Assembly: GCA_021782815.1 (NCBI GenBank)
Contig: JAJXUO010000008.1
Coordinates: 19,234-83,233, forward strand
Source: Pseudomonadota bacterium
GTDB lineage: Bacteria > Pseudomonadota > Alphaproteobacteria > Rhodospirillales > Magnetospirillaceae
Length of the DNA: 64,000 bases
Direction of reading: 5' to 3'
Part shown: positions 54,059 to 64,000 of the stretch, in pieces
How positions within the stretch are numbered: position 1 is the first letter of the stretch
Layout: every line of letters starts with the position of its first letter
Notes under the pieces: model-generated
The model's input: the letters and a program-made list of their open reading frames with translations, nothing else
Told to the model about the DNA's origin: nothing
The model's database searches: none
Made by a program: the position numbers and the translations under genes

Positions 54059-56332
54059 ATGCAGTCCAGCGCCAGCACCGTCTCCCGACGCCTGCTGGGC
54101 CGCCTTCGCGACGTCATGGCCGGGGGCGGCTCGGCCCAGGACCGCCTGGACCGGGTGGTGCACCTCATCGCCGCCGACATGGTGGCCGAGGTGTGCTCGT
54201 GCTACGTCATGCGCGCCGGCGAGGTGCTGGAGCTGTTCGCCACCGAAGGTCTGAACAAGACCGCCGTGCACGCCACCCGCCTGCGGGTGGGTGAAGGCGT
54301 GGTGGGCGATATCGCCGCCCATGCCCGGGCCCTGGCCCTGGCCGACGCCCAAAGCCATCCCCTGTTCGCCTATCGCCCGGAAACCGGCGAGGAACTGTTC
54401 CATTCCCTGGTGGGCGTGCCCATCATCCGCGGCGGCCGCGTCATCGGCGTGCTGGTGGTGCAGAACAAAAGTCAGCGCCAGTACACCGAGGAAGAGGTGG
54501 AAACCCTGGAAACCGTGGCCATGGTGCTGGCCGAACTGGTGTCCGCCGGGGAGCTGATCAAGCGCGAGGAACTGGCGCCGGTGGACGGCAACGCCCTGTT
54601 GCCGGTGCGCGTCGAGGGCGTGCGCCTGACGGCGGGGGTGGGCATCGGCGTGGCGGTGATGCACGAGCCGCGCGTGGTGGTGCAAAAGCTGGTGGCCGAG
54701 GATCCGCTGGCCGAGCGCGCCCGCCTGCGCGACGCCCTGGCCCGCATGCGCGCCCATCTGGACGAAATGTTCGAGGCCCAGGATCTGGCCTTCGGCGGCG
54801 AGCACCGCGACGTGCTGGAAACCTACCGCATGTTCGCCGAGGATGCCGGTTGGATCGGCCGCATCGGCGAGGCCATCCAATCGGGTCTGACGGCGGAAGC
54901 GGCGGTGCAGAAGGTGCACGAGGATACCCGCGTGCGCATGAGCCAGGTGAGCGATCCTTACCTGCGCGAACGGCTGCATGATCTGGAGGATCTGGCCAAC
55001 CGTCTGATGAGCCATCTGGTGCATGGCGTCGGCGCCGGCACGGCGGCCAGCGCCGATCTGCCCGACAACGTCATTCTGGTGGCCCGCACCATGGGCCCCA
55101 CCGAACTTCTGGATTACGACCGCCGCCGCCTGCGCGGCATCGTGCTGGAGGAAGGCTCGCCCACCATGCATGTGGCCATTCTGGCCCGTGCCCTCGACGT
55201 GCCGGTGGTGGGGCGCCTGCCCGAGGCCCTGGCCCGCATCGAGGCCGGCGATCCCATCATCGTCGATGGCGACAACGGCCAGATCTTCGTGCGGCCGTCC
55301 GACGACATCCTCGACGCCTATGCCGCCACCATGGACGTGCGCTCCGCCAAGATCGCCTCCTACGCCGCCATGCGCGATCTGCCGGCCATCACCCGCTGCG
55401 GCCAGCCGGTGAAGCTGCAGCTCAATGCCGGCCTGCTGGTGGATCTGCCGCATCTCGAGGCGACGGGGGCCGACGGCATCGGGCTTTACCGCACCGAGAT
55501 GCCTTTCATGGCCCGGGCCCAGCTGCCCGACGTGGCGGCGCAGACCCTGCTTTACTCCAAGATCCTCGATGCCGCCGAGGGCAAGCCGGTGGTGTTCCGC
55601 ACCCTGGATGTGGGCTCGGACAAGCTGCTGCCCTATTGGGACAGCGGCGAGGAGGACAATCCGGCCATGGGCTGGCGCTCCATCCGCATCACCCTCGACC
55701 GTCCGGCGGTGATGCGCCAGCAGCTGCGCGCCCTGATCGCCGCCGCCGCCGGGCGCGAGCTGCACGTGATGTTCCCCATGGTGGCCGAGGTCAACGAACT
55801 GGACCGCGCCCGCGCCCTTTTGGACATGGAGCTGGAGCGCCGCCGCGCCGCAGGGCATGAACTGCCCGCCCGTATCCGCGTCGGCACCATGCTGGAGGTG
55901 CCGGCCCTGGCCTGGCAGCTGCCGGCCCTGTTGAAGCGGGTGGATTTCATTTCGGTGGGCAGCAACGACCTCACCCAGTTCCTCTTCGCCATCGATCGCG
56001 GCAATCCGCGCATTTCCGAGCGCTACGACACCCTGTCGCCGGCCATGCTGAATTTCATGCGCCGCCTGCACAAGGAGGCGCACAAGGCCGGGGTGCAGCT
56101 GTCGGTGTGCGGCGAAATGGCCGGACGCCCGCTGGAGGCCCTGGCCCTGCTGGGCATTGGCATCCGCAGCCTGTCCATGACGGCCTCCTCCATCGGCCCG
56201 GTGAAGGCCATGGTGCGCAGCCTGTTCCTGCCCGCCCTGGAACGCTACATGGAATGCCTCTACGACCTGCCCGACCGCTCGGTACGGGAAAAGCTGCGGA
56301 ATTTCGCGGTGGATCATGGGGTTGTGCTGTAG
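54059..56332 (+). CDS. ptsP: PEP-protein phosphotransferase of the nitrogen PTS (EI-Ntr)
   Basis: 757 residues from the ATG at 54059. The GAF domain is about 25-165, with LRVGEGVVGDIAAHARAL and EELFHSLVGVPIIRGGRVIGV. Then come the enzyme I helical domain, the phosphohistidine domain with His371 in EEGSPTMHVAILARALDVP, and the PEP-binding barrel (GLYRTEMPFM, FRTLDVGSDKLLPY, VGSNDLTQFLFAIDR, CGEMAGRP). The usual residues after the phosphohistidine loop (SxTSH in many) read SPTMH here. It starts the PtsP-NPr-EIIANtr relay that senses nitrogen state. Confidence 0.95.
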   Translation: MQSSASTVSRRLLGRLRDVMAGGGSAQDRLDRVVHLIAADMVAEVCSCYVMRAGEVLELFATEGLNKTAVHATRLRVGEGVVGDIAAHARALALADAQSHPLFAYRPETGEELFHSLVGVPIIRGGRVIGVLVVQNKSQRQYTEEEVETLETVAMVLAELVSAGELIKREELAPVDGNALLPVRVEGVRLTAGVGIGVAVMHEPRVVVQKLVAEDPLAERARLRDALARMRAHLDEMFEAQDLAFGGEHRDVLETYRMFAEDAGWIGRIGEAIQSGLTAEAAVQKVHEDTRVRMSQVSDPYLRERLHDLEDLANRLMSHLVHGVGAGTAASADLPDNVILVARTMGPTELLDYDRRRLRGIVLEEGSPTMHVAILARALDVPVVGRLPEALARIEAGDPIIVDGDNGQIFVRPSDDILDAYAATMDVRSAKIASYAAMRDLPAITRCGQPVKLQLNAGLLVDLPHLEATGADGIGLYRTEMPFMARAQLPDVAAQTLLYSKILDAAEGKPVVFRTLDVGSDKLLPYWDSGEEDNPAMGWRSIRITLDRPAVMRQQLRALIAAAAGRELHVMFPMVAEVNELDRARALLDMELERRRAAGHELPARIRVGTMLEVPALAWQLPALLKRVDFISVGSNDLTQFLFAIDRGNPRISERYDTLSPAMLNFMRRLHKEAHKAGVQLSVCGEMAGRPLEALALLGIGIRSLSMTASSIGPVKAMVRSLFLPALERYMECLYDLPDRSVREKLRNFAVDHGVVL

Positions 56333-56409
56333 CGCCGTTTCGCGTTTACTGTGGGTTTTTCGACCGGCCCGGACTTTGGGCCTAACCATCGGGTAAGGAC
56401 CGTCCTACC

Positions 56410-57627
<1,218 letters not shown>

Positions 57628-57630
57628 ATC

Positions 57631-58731
57631 ATGAGCGCGCGTCCCTATCGGGTGATCCAGCGCCGTCCCAGCCGGCAGATTCATGTCGGTCCGGTGGCGG
57701 TGGGGGGCAATGCCCCCATCACCGTGCAATCCATGACCAACACCCTGACCACCGACGTGGCGGCCACGGTGGCGCAGATCCACGCCCTGGAAGAGGCGGG
57801 GGCCGATATCGTGCGCGTCTCCTGCCCCGATCAGGAATCGGCCCTGGCCCTCAAAGACATCGTCCGCCAGGTGTCGGTGCCCATCGTCGCCGATATCCAT
57901 TTCCATTACCGCCGCGCCATCGAGGCGGCGGAGTCGGGGGCGGCCTGCCTGCGCATCAATCCCGGCAATATCGGCTCCGACGACCGGGTGCGCGAGGTGG
58001 TGCGGGCGGCCAAGGACCACGGCTGTTCCATGCGCATCGGCGTCAATGCCGGCAGCCTGGAAAAGGAACTTCTGGAGCGCTACGGCGAGCCCTGCCCCGA
58101 GGCCATGGTGGAAAGCGCCCTGCGCCACGCCCGCATCCTGGAAGATAACGACTTCTTCAACTTCAAGATCAGCGTCAAGGCCTCCGACGTCTTTCTGGCG
58201 GTGGCGGCCTATCAGGGCCTGGCCGAGGCCTGCGACTATCCCCTGCATCTCGGCATCACCGAGGCCGGGGGCCTGCGCGGCGGCACGGTGAAATCGGCCA
58301 TCGGCATCGGCTCGCTCTTGTGGGCCGGCATCGGCGACACCATCCGCGTGTCGCTCTCGGCCGATCCGGTGGAAGAGGTCAAGGCCGGGTTCGAGATCCT
58401 GAAGGCGCTGGATCTGCGCCATCGCGGCGTGCGCATCGTGTCCTGCCCGTCCTGCGCCCGTCAGGGCTTCGACGTGGTGAAAACGGTGGAAACCCTGGAG
58501 CGCCGCCTGGCCCACATCGCCACGCCGGTCACGCTGTCCATCATCGGCTGCGTGGTCAACGGCCCCGGCGAGGCCCGCGAGACCGACCTCGGCCTGACCG
58601 GCGGCGGCGGCGGCGCCCACATGGTCTATGTGGCCGGACAGCCCGATCACAAGATCGACAACGACGCCATGGTGGAGCATATCGTCACCCTGGTGGAACA
58701 CAAAGTGGCCGAGATCGAGGCCGGGCGTTAG
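57631..58731 (+). CDS. ispG: 4-hydroxy-3-methylbut-2-enyl diphosphate synthase
   Basis: 366 residues. Penultimate MEP-pathway step, a [4Fe-4S] enzyme of the cytoplasm. N-terminal barrel: [47 protein letters not shown] and LRINPGNIG. Cluster ligands are in [11 protein letters not shown] and CVVNGPGEA with a downstream Glu. It starts 3 bp after rodZ. Confidence 0.97.
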   Translation: MSARPYRVIQRRPSRQIHVGPVAVGGNAPITVQSMTNTLTTDVAATVAQIHALEEAGADIVRVSCPDQESALALKDIVRQVSVPIVADIHFHYRRAIEAAESGAACLRINPGNIGSDDRVREVVRAAKDHGCSMRIGVNAGSLEKELLERYGEPCPEAMVESALRHARILEDNDFFNFKISVKASDVFLAVAAYQGLAEACDYPLHLGITEAGGLRGGTVKSAIGIGSLLWAGIGDTIRVSLSADPVEEVKAGFEILKALDLRHRGVRIVSCPSCARQGFDVVKTVETLERRLAHIATPVTLSIIGCVVNGPGEARETDLGLTGGGGGAHMVYVAGQPDHKIDNDAMVEHIVTLVEHKVAEIEAGR

Positions 58732-58776
58732 GCCCGCCCCATCGCCCTTCTTTCAAAGACAAGCGAGAAACGAGAC

Positions 58777-60021
58777 GTGTCTTCCCTGCAGCCGGTGCGC
58801 GGCACCCATGATCTTCTGCCCGACGATGCCCGCCGCCACCGCGCGGTGGAGGAGGCGGCCTTCGCCGTGGCCCGCCGCTACGGTTTCGGCGAGATCATCA
58901 CCCCCATCTTCGAATTCACCGAGGTGTTTTCCCGCACCCTGGGCGATACCTCCGACGTGGTGACCAAGGAGATGTACAGTTTCGAGGACCGGGGCGGCGA
59001 GTCCCTCACCCTGCGTCCCGAGGGCACGGCCGGGGTGGCGCGGGCCTTCATTTCGGGCGGGCTGACGCAGAACCTGCCGCTGAAGCTGTTCTATCGCGGC
59101 CCCATGTTCCGCTACGAGCGCCCGCAAAAGGGCCGCCAGCGCCAGTTCCATCAGATCGGCGTCGAGCTTTTAGGCGTGGAGGGGCCCCAGGCCGATATCG
59201 AGGTTATCGCCATGGGCCTCGACGTGCTCGACGCCCTGGGGCTGAAGGACACGGTGCGGCTGGAATTGAACAGCCTGGGCGATCAGGACTCGCGCGCCGC
59301 CTACCGCGAGGCCCTGGTGGCCTATCTCACGGCCAGGAAGGACAAGCTCTCGCCCGACAGTCTGGAGCGGCTGGAGCGCAATCCCCTGCGGGTGCTGGAT
59401 TCCAAGGACGAGGGCGACAAGGCGGTGGTGGCCGAGGCGCCGCTGCTGGGCGACTATCTCAACGAACAGTCCCGCGCCTTCTTCCAGGCGGTGCAGGAGG
59501 GGCTGTCGGCGGTGGGCGTGCCGTTCGCGCTCAACCCCAAGCTGGTGCGCGGCCTCGATTACTACAGCCATACCGCCTTCGAGTTCACCACCACGGCCCT
59601 GGGCGCCCAGGGCACGGTGCTGGCCGGCGGCCGCTACGACGGTCTGATCGGCCAGATGGGCGGCCCGGCCACCTGCGGTATCGGCTGGGCGGCCGGCGTG
59701 GAGCGGCTGTCGCTGCTGCTGGGCGAGGTGCCGGATACCCTGCGCCCGCTGGCGGTGATCCCCATGGGCGAGGCGGCGGCCACCGAGGCGCTGAAATTGT
59801 GCATGCGCCTGCGCCGTGCCGGTTTCTCCGTGGAAATGGGCTATTCCGGCAATCTGAAAAAGCGTCTGGCCCGGGCCAACAAGATGGGGGCCCGCGCCGC
59901 GCTGATCCTGGGCGAGGACGAACTGGCCCGCGCCGTGGTGGCGGTGCGCGATCTCGACAGCGGCGAGCAGCAGGATGTGGCCTTGTCCACCCTGGAAAAC
60001 GCCCTTGGCTGCTATCGCTGA
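58777..60021 (+). CDS. hisS: Histidyl-tRNA synthetase
   Basis: 414 residues, GTG start. Class II motifs: [33 protein letters not shown] (motif 1), [36 protein letters not shown] (motif 2 with HisA residues), [15 protein letters not shown] (HisB) and GGRYDGL with [11 protein letters not shown] (motif 3). The C-terminal anticodon-binding domain is about 325-412. Between ispG and hemA, in one transcript. Confidence 0.97.
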   Translation: MSSLQPVRGTHDLLPDDARRHRAVEEAAFAVARRYGFGEIITPIFEFTEVFSRTLGDTSDVVTKEMYSFEDRGGESLTLRPEGTAGVARAFISGGLTQNLPLKLFYRGPMFRYERPQKGRQRQFHQIGVELLGVEGPQADIEVIAMGLDVLDALGLKDTVRLELNSLGDQDSRAAYREALVAYLTARKDKLSPDSLERLERNPLRVLDSKDEGDKAVVAEAPLLGDYLNEQSRAFFQAVQEGLSAVGVPFALNPKLVRGLDYYSHTAFEFTTTALGAQGTVLAGGRYDGLIGQMGGPATCGIGWAAGVERLSLLLGEVPDTLRPLAVIPMGEAAATEALKLCMRLRRAGFSVEMGYSGNLKKRLARANKMGARAALILGEDELARAVVAVRDLDSGEQQDVALSTLENALGCYR

Positions 60022-60022
60022 G

Positions 60023-61285
60023 ATGACCGACGTGAACAGGTCCACGCTGCGGCCGGTGGTCGTGGGAGCCAACCATCGCTCCAGCGCCCTGGCCGTGCGC
60101 GACGCCCTGTTCGTCGATGATGCCGCCCAGACCGCCTTTCTCGCCGATCTCAGCCGCTCCGGGGTCGATCAGGTCATGGCGCTGTCCACCTGCGACCGCG
60201 TCGAGCTGTGGGCCTTGCATCACGACCCCGCCCTGGTGGAGGCGGTGGCCGTCAATGCCTTCGCCCGCCATGGCGGCTTGCCCGCGGCGGCCCTGCAGGG
60301 CCAGCTTTATACCCTGAGCGGCCGCGAGGCGGCGCGCCACGCCTTTTCGGTGGCGGCCTCGCTCGACAGCCTGGTGATCGGCGAGCCCCATGTTCTGGGC
60401 CAGGTCAAGGCCTGCCAGCGCATGGCCCGCGAGGCCGGCACCATGGGGCCCGAGCTGGAAAATCTGCTGGCGGCGGCCTATGGCGCCGCCAAGCGGGTGC
60501 GCAGCGAAACCGAAGTGGGCGAGCGCCCGGTCTCCATCGCCTCGGCGGCGGTGCAGTTCGCCCGCGATCTGCACGGCGATCTCTCGGCCTCCGACGGCCT
60601 GCTGCTGGGGGCGGGCGACATGGGCGAACTGGTGGCCGAGAGCCTGCTGGCGGCGGGTCTGCGCCGTCTGGTGGTGGCGGCGCACCGGCAAAGCCGGGCC
60701 GAGGCGGTGGCCCAGTCCCTTAACTGCCATGTCGGCGATTACGGCGATCTTCCGGGCCTGCTGGCCGAGGCCGATATCGTGGTCACGGCGGTGGGCGGCC
60801 GTTTGACCCTGCTCACCCCCGATCTGGTGCATCAGGCGTTGCGGCGGCGGCGGCGCAAGCCCATCTTCCTGGTGGATACCGGCATTCCCGGGGATGTGGA
60901 TCCGGCGGTCAACCGGGTGGACGGCGCCTTCCTCTACGACCTCACCGATCTGGAACGGGCGGCCATGGAGGGGCGGGCCAGCCGCGAACAGGCGGCGCGC
61001 GAGGCCTGGTCCATTCTCGATCAGGAGGTGACGGCCTTCTCCCGCCATCTGGCCGAACGGGCGGCGGTGCCGGCCATCGTCGCCCTGCGCGGCCGCTTCG
61101 AGCTGGCGCGCGAGCAGGTGCTGGCCGAAGCGGGCGAGGATTGCGACAAGGCGACACGGCTGCTGATCAACCGCCTGCTGCACGATCCCAGCGAAATGAT
61201 GAAGGAACTGGCGGCGGCCGGCGGCGCCGCCCATGCCGAGTGGGAGGCCGCCGAGCGGCTGCTGAAGCGGTTGTTCCGTTTATAG
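60023..61285 (+). CDS. hemA: Glutamyl-tRNA reductase
   Basis: 420 residues from the ATG at 60023, 1 bp after the hisS stop. It makes glutamate-1-semialdehyde from Glu-tRNA, the C5 route to haem. Active-site cysteine in ALSTCDRVELWAL; GEPHVLGQVK; NADPH loop LLGAGDMGELVAESL; a C-terminal dimerisation helix. The C5 route is unusual among alphaproteobacteria, many of which make 5-aminolevulinate with ALA synthase (also called HemA), though some Rhodospirillales carry C5 genes. Confidence 0.93.
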   Translation: MTDVNRSTLRPVVVGANHRSSALAVRDALFVDDAAQTAFLADLSRSGVDQVMALSTCDRVELWALHHDPALVEAVAVNAFARHGGLPAAALQGQLYTLSGREAARHAFSVAASLDSLVIGEPHVLGQVKACQRMAREAGTMGPELENLLAAAYGAAKRVRSETEVGERPVSIASAAVQFARDLHGDLSASDGLLLGAGDMGELVAESLLAAGLRRLVVAAHRQSRAEAVAQSLNCHVGDYGDLPGLLAEADIVVTAVGGRLTLLTPDLVHQALRRRRRKPIFLVDTGIPGDVDPAVNRVDGAFLYDLTDLERAAMEGRASREQAAREAWSILDQEVTAFSRHLAERAAVPAIVALRGRFELAREQVLAEAGEDCDKATRLLINRLLHDPSEMMKELAAAGGAAHAEWEAAERLLKRLFRL

Positions 61286-61303
61286 GGATATGGACCACCT
61301 GTC

Positions 61304-62383
61304 ATGACTCTCGAACTGACTTTCGATCGGGTGCTGGCCCGCCATGCCGAGCTGTCGGCCATGCTGTCGGGCGAAGGCGGGGCCACCGATTCCGCCGGTT
61401 TCGTCAAGATGTCGAAGGAACTGGCCGAGCTGGAGCCGGTGGTGGCGGGCATCCGCGCCCTGCGCGCCCTGCGCGAAGAGATGGCCGATGCCGCCCAGAT
61501 GATGACCGACGACGGCGCCGATGCCGAGATGAAGGCCCTGGCGGAAGAGGAATTCTACGCTCTGAAGGAGCGGTTGCCCCAGGTGGAGCGCGCGGTGCAG
61601 ATCTCGCTTCTGCCCCGGGACGAGGCCGACGACAAGAACGCCATTCTGGAAGTGCGGGCCGGCACCGGCGGCGACGAGGCGGCGCTGTTCGCCGCCGAGC
61701 TGTTCCGCATGTACGAACGGTATGCCGCCCTGCATGGCTGGCGCTTCGAGGTGCTGGACATCAACGATACCGGCATCGGCGGCTTCAAGGAGGCCAGCGC
61801 CGCCATCACCGGCAAGGGGGTGTTCGCCCGCCTGAAGTTCGAATCCGGCGTGCATCGCGTGCAGCGGGTGCCGGTGACCGAGGCGGGGGGGCGCATCCAT
61901 ACCTCGGCCGCCACCGTGGCCATCATGCCCGAGGCGGAAGAGGTGGACATCAGGCTGGACGACAAGGATCTGCGCTTCGACGTCTACCGCTCGCAAGGCT
62001 CGGGCGGACAAAGCGTCAACACCACCGATTCGGCGGTGCGCGTCACCCACATCCCCACCGGTTTGGCGGTGGCCTGCCAGCAGGAAAAAAGCCAGCACAA
62101 GAACAAGGCCACCGCCCTGAAGCTGCTGCGCTCGCGCCTCTACGACATGGAGCGCGCCGCCAAGGATGCCGAACGGGCCGCCAACCGCAAGAGCCAGGTG
62201 GGCTCGGGCGACCGCTCGGAGCGCATCCGCACCTATAATTTTCCGCAAGGCCGGGTCACCGACCACCGCATCAACCTCACCCTCTACAAGATCGACAAGG
62301 TGATGGAGGGCGAGGCCCTGGAGGATCTGGTGGAAGCCCTGATCGCCTCGGACCAGGCCGAGCGTCTGGCGGAAATGGAATGA
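61304..62383 (+). CDS. prfA: Peptide chain release factor 1
   Basis: 359 residues. It releases peptides at UAA and UAG. Peptidyl-hydrolysis loop [18 protein letters not shown] with the GGQ glutamine methylated by PrmC. The codon-recognition tripeptide region appears as [14 protein letters not shown] (PxT type, reading PVT). N-terminal helical domain about 1-105. It overlaps prmC by 4 bases (ATGA), the enzyme that modifies it. Confidence 0.97.
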   Translation: MTLELTFDRVLARHAELSAMLSGEGGATDSAGFVKMSKELAELEPVVAGIRALRALREEMADAAQMMTDDGADAEMKALAEEEFYALKERLPQVERAVQISLLPRDEADDKNAILEVRAGTGGDEAALFAAELFRMYERYAALHGWRFEVLDINDTGIGGFKEASAAITGKGVFARLKFESGVHRVQRVPVTEAGGRIHTSAATVAIMPEAEEVDIRLDDKDLRFDVYRSQGSGGQSVNTTDSAVRVTHIPTGLAVACQQEKSQHKNKATALKLLRSRLYDMERAAKDAERAANRKSQVGSGDRSERIRTYNFPQGRVTDHRINLTLYKIDKVMEGEALEDLVEALIASDQAERLAEME

Positions 62384-63237
62384 CCACCTGCGGCGAGGCC
62401 CTGGCGGCGCTGACCCGGCGTCTGGCCGCCGCCGGGGCGGAGGCGCCGCGCCTCGATGCCCGCCTGTTGCTGGCCGAGGCGCTGCGGATGGAGCCCATGC
62501 GGGTGTTCAGCCATCCGGAACGGCTCCTGGCTCCGGACGAGACGGAGCGGCTGGAGCGGCTGGCGGAGCGGCGGCAGGCGCGCGAGCCCATGTCGCATAT
62601 CCTGGGGCGGCGGGAATTCTGGAGCCTGTCGTTCGCCGTTACCGCCGACACCCTGGATCCGCGTCCCGATACCGAAACCCTGGTGGAGGCGGTGCTGGCG
62701 GCGCTGCCGACGCGCGAGCATCCCTGGCGGCTTTTGGATTTCGGCACCGGCACCGGCTGCATTCCCCTGGCCCTGCTGCACGAACTGCCCCAGGCCGACG
62801 CCGTGGCGGTGGATCTGTCGGCGGCGGCGCTGCGGGTGGCGGCGGACAATGCCCGCGCCCTGGGCCTGGAGGCGCGCATCCGCTTTCATCAGGGCGACTG
62901 GGGGCGGGGGCTGGAGGGGGCGTTCGACGTCATCACCAGCAATCCGCCCTATATCCCGGACGCCGATATCGACGGCCTGGAGCGCGAGGTGGCGGTGTGG
63001 GAACCGCGGTCGGCCCTGGCCGGCGGTCCCGACGGCCTGGACTGTTACCGCGCCCTGGCGCCCCATGTGGCGCGGCTTCTGGCGCCGGGCGGTCTGGCGG
63101 CCCTGGAGGTGGGGCGGGGGCAGGCCGGGGCGGTGACGGAGATTTTCGCCGGGGTGGGATTGGCGCGGTTGCGGGTGGCCGCCGATCTGGGCGGCATCGA
63201 TCGCTGCCTGCTGCTGACCCCTTCCGGCGAAAGTTGA
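62380..63237 (+). CDS. prmC: Release factor glutamine methyltransferase
   Basis: 285 residues. N-terminal helical bundle (about 1-80) that grips the release factor; [18 protein letters not shown] loop [32 protein letters not shown] motif in [12 protein letters not shown]. Methylates the GGQ glutamine of RF1/RF2. Cotranslated with prfA. Confidence 0.96.
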   Translation: MTTCGEALAALTRRLAAAGAEAPRLDARLLLAEALRMEPMRVFSHPERLLAPDETERLERLAERRQAREPMSHILGRREFWSLSFAVTADTLDPRPDTETLVEAVLAALPTREHPWRLLDFGTGTGCIPLALLHELPQADAVAVDLSAAALRVAADNARALGLEARIRFHQGDWGRGLEGAFDVITSNPPYIPDADIDGLEREVAVWEPRSALAGGPDGLDCYRALAPHVARLLAPGGLAALEVGRGQAGAVTEIFAGVGLARLRVAADLGGIDRCLLLTPSGES

Positions 63238-63463
63238 TGGAAATATACCCTTTAAACAAAAATAACCCTTGGAAAGGGCAGCCATTCTGACTACGGTGTG
63301 ACCCGCGAGCGACAGCCCCGCCAAACCGCGTTGAGTGTTCGCCCTCCGCCGTTTCGGTGTGCGCCGCATTTCCACATTGTCGCTATTGCAGCGCCTGCGG
63401 AGTTCAGTCGGGACTGCCCGGTCTAACGGGTCCGAGTTACTCTCATTCGTGTATGTAGGTGTC
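63238..63463. other. Gap between prmC and the DUF4167 gene
   Basis: 226 bp, AT-rich for the first 50 bases, so transcription may end or restart here. I see no clear terminator stem with a T run and no gene. Confidence 0.4.
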
Positions 63464-64000
63464 ATGAAACCAGGACAAAACCCCAAGCAGCGTTCGCGCG
63501 GCCGCAGCAATAATAACGGCGGCAAGAAACATATGCCGCCCCGCAATCAAACCTTCGACAGCAACGGGCCCGATATCCGCATCCGTGGCAATGCCCATCA
63601 GGTGCTGGAGAAGTATCTGGCCATGGCGCGCGACGCCTCGGCCCAGGGAGACCGGATCTCCGCCGAAAACTACTACCAGCATGCGGAACATTACTTCCGC
63701 ATGATCAATCATCAGAACCAGAACGGCCGGCCGCAGCCGCGCCCGCTGTCGACCCCGGCCGACGATCACCTGCTGCTGGCCGGCGATCTCGACGGCGAGG
63801 ACGGCGACGAGACGGCCTCGGACGAGGGTTTCGAGCCCGAGAACGAGGGTGAGGGCGAGGCCGAGGTGGTGACCCGTCCGCTTGCCGCCGCGGCGCCCCG
63901 CGAGGAGGCTCCGGCCGAAGCCGCGGCGCCCGAGGCCGAGACGGCGCCCGAAGGGGAACTGCCGCTGGCGCCGCCGCGCCCGGCCCGGCCGCGTCGCGGC
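63464..64000 (+). CDS. DUF4167 protein, C-terminally cut by the window edge
   Basis: 179 codons in the window, still open at the right edge. N-terminal basic, Asn/Gly-rich start (GQNPKQRSRGRSNNNGG), then the DUF4167 core: IRIRGNAHQVLEKYLAMARDAS, GDRISAENYYQHAEHYFRMI. A long acidic and proline-rich tail follows. The family is typical of alphaproteobacteria, often after prmC, and probably binds nucleic acid or ribosomes. Function is unknown. The start follows AGGTG. Confidence 0.88.
   Translation, partial: MKPGQNPKQRSRGRSNNNGGKKHMPPRNQTFDSNGPDIRIRGNAHQVLEKYLAMARDASAQGDRISAENYYQHAEHYFRMINHQNQNGRPQPRPLSTPADDHLLLAGDLDGEDGDETASDEGFEPENEGEGEAEVVTRPLAAAAPREEAPAEAAAPEAETAPEGELPLAPPRPARPRRG

Overview
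The window reads as a high-GC alphaproteobacterial chromosome, most likely order Rhodospirillales. The clues are the syntenies zapA - 6S RNA - fthC - ymdB, rnd/aspS, purQ-purL-bolA-grxD, divergent ubiG/lysC and lysC-ptsP-rodZ-ispG-hisS-prfA-prmC-DUF4167, together with an EipB/DUF1849 protein, a CheZ and many chemoreceptors. I assign no genus. Codon use is mostly uniform. The AT-rich stretches are intergenic: around the porins, 20.6-21.4 kb, 42.2-42.5 kb and 48.5-48.7 kb.

Layout. 0-1.6 kb: trxB (partial), ahpC and an Lrp-type regulator. 1.8-8.8 kb: a lipoprotein/response regulator/histidine kinase cassette flanked by two direct copies of a dispersed repeat, a glycine-zipper lipoprotein, a paired periplasmic binding protein and sensor kinase, and cheZ. 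8.8-11.8 kb: a polar amino acid ABC importer. 12-16.1 kb: two divergent porins with a decayed third porin between them. 16.4-22.7 kb: a BON lipoprotein, two HD-GYP proteins, a TPR/ATP-grasp protein and a degenerate EAL-like protein. 22.7-23.0 kb: a 103-bp tandem array, then rpsD. 23.9-31.3 kb: a DUF805 protein, a chemoreceptor, grxD, rarD, bolA, purL, purQ and a ParDE module. 31.7-34 kb: a small coiled-coil gene, zapA, 6S RNA, fthC and ymdB. 34-42.2 kb: rnd, a PAS kinase, aspS, an unknown gene, eipB and a chemoreceptor. 42.4-46 kb: an SDR gene behind a MntA/HepT module, a small inverted-repeat element, yicC and gmk. 46-50.8 kb: an acyl-CoA synthetase, an unknown gene and a chemoreceptor. 50.8-64 kb: ubiG, then a long forward housekeeping run from lysC to prmC and the start of a DUF4167 gene.

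Signal transduction is dense. There are three chemoreceptors, CheZ, three sensor kinases, one OmpR-type regulator, two HD-GYP phosphodiesterases and one EAL-like protein, as expected of a motile organism that responds to many stimuli. Translation, haem, isoprenoid, purine and cell-division genes form the conserved backbone.

The least explained content is non-coding. A repeat of about 145 bp (called repeat A) occurs six times plus two fragments. It folds into four consecutive hairpins, and stem bases differ between copies in a compensatory way, which suggests selection on structure. A second group (called repeat B) links a 197-bp element with 20-bp terminal inverted repeats, the 103-bp tandem array and a single hairpin near 16.4 kb. 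I saw no complete transposase gene, prophage, CRISPR array, tRNA or rRNA gene.
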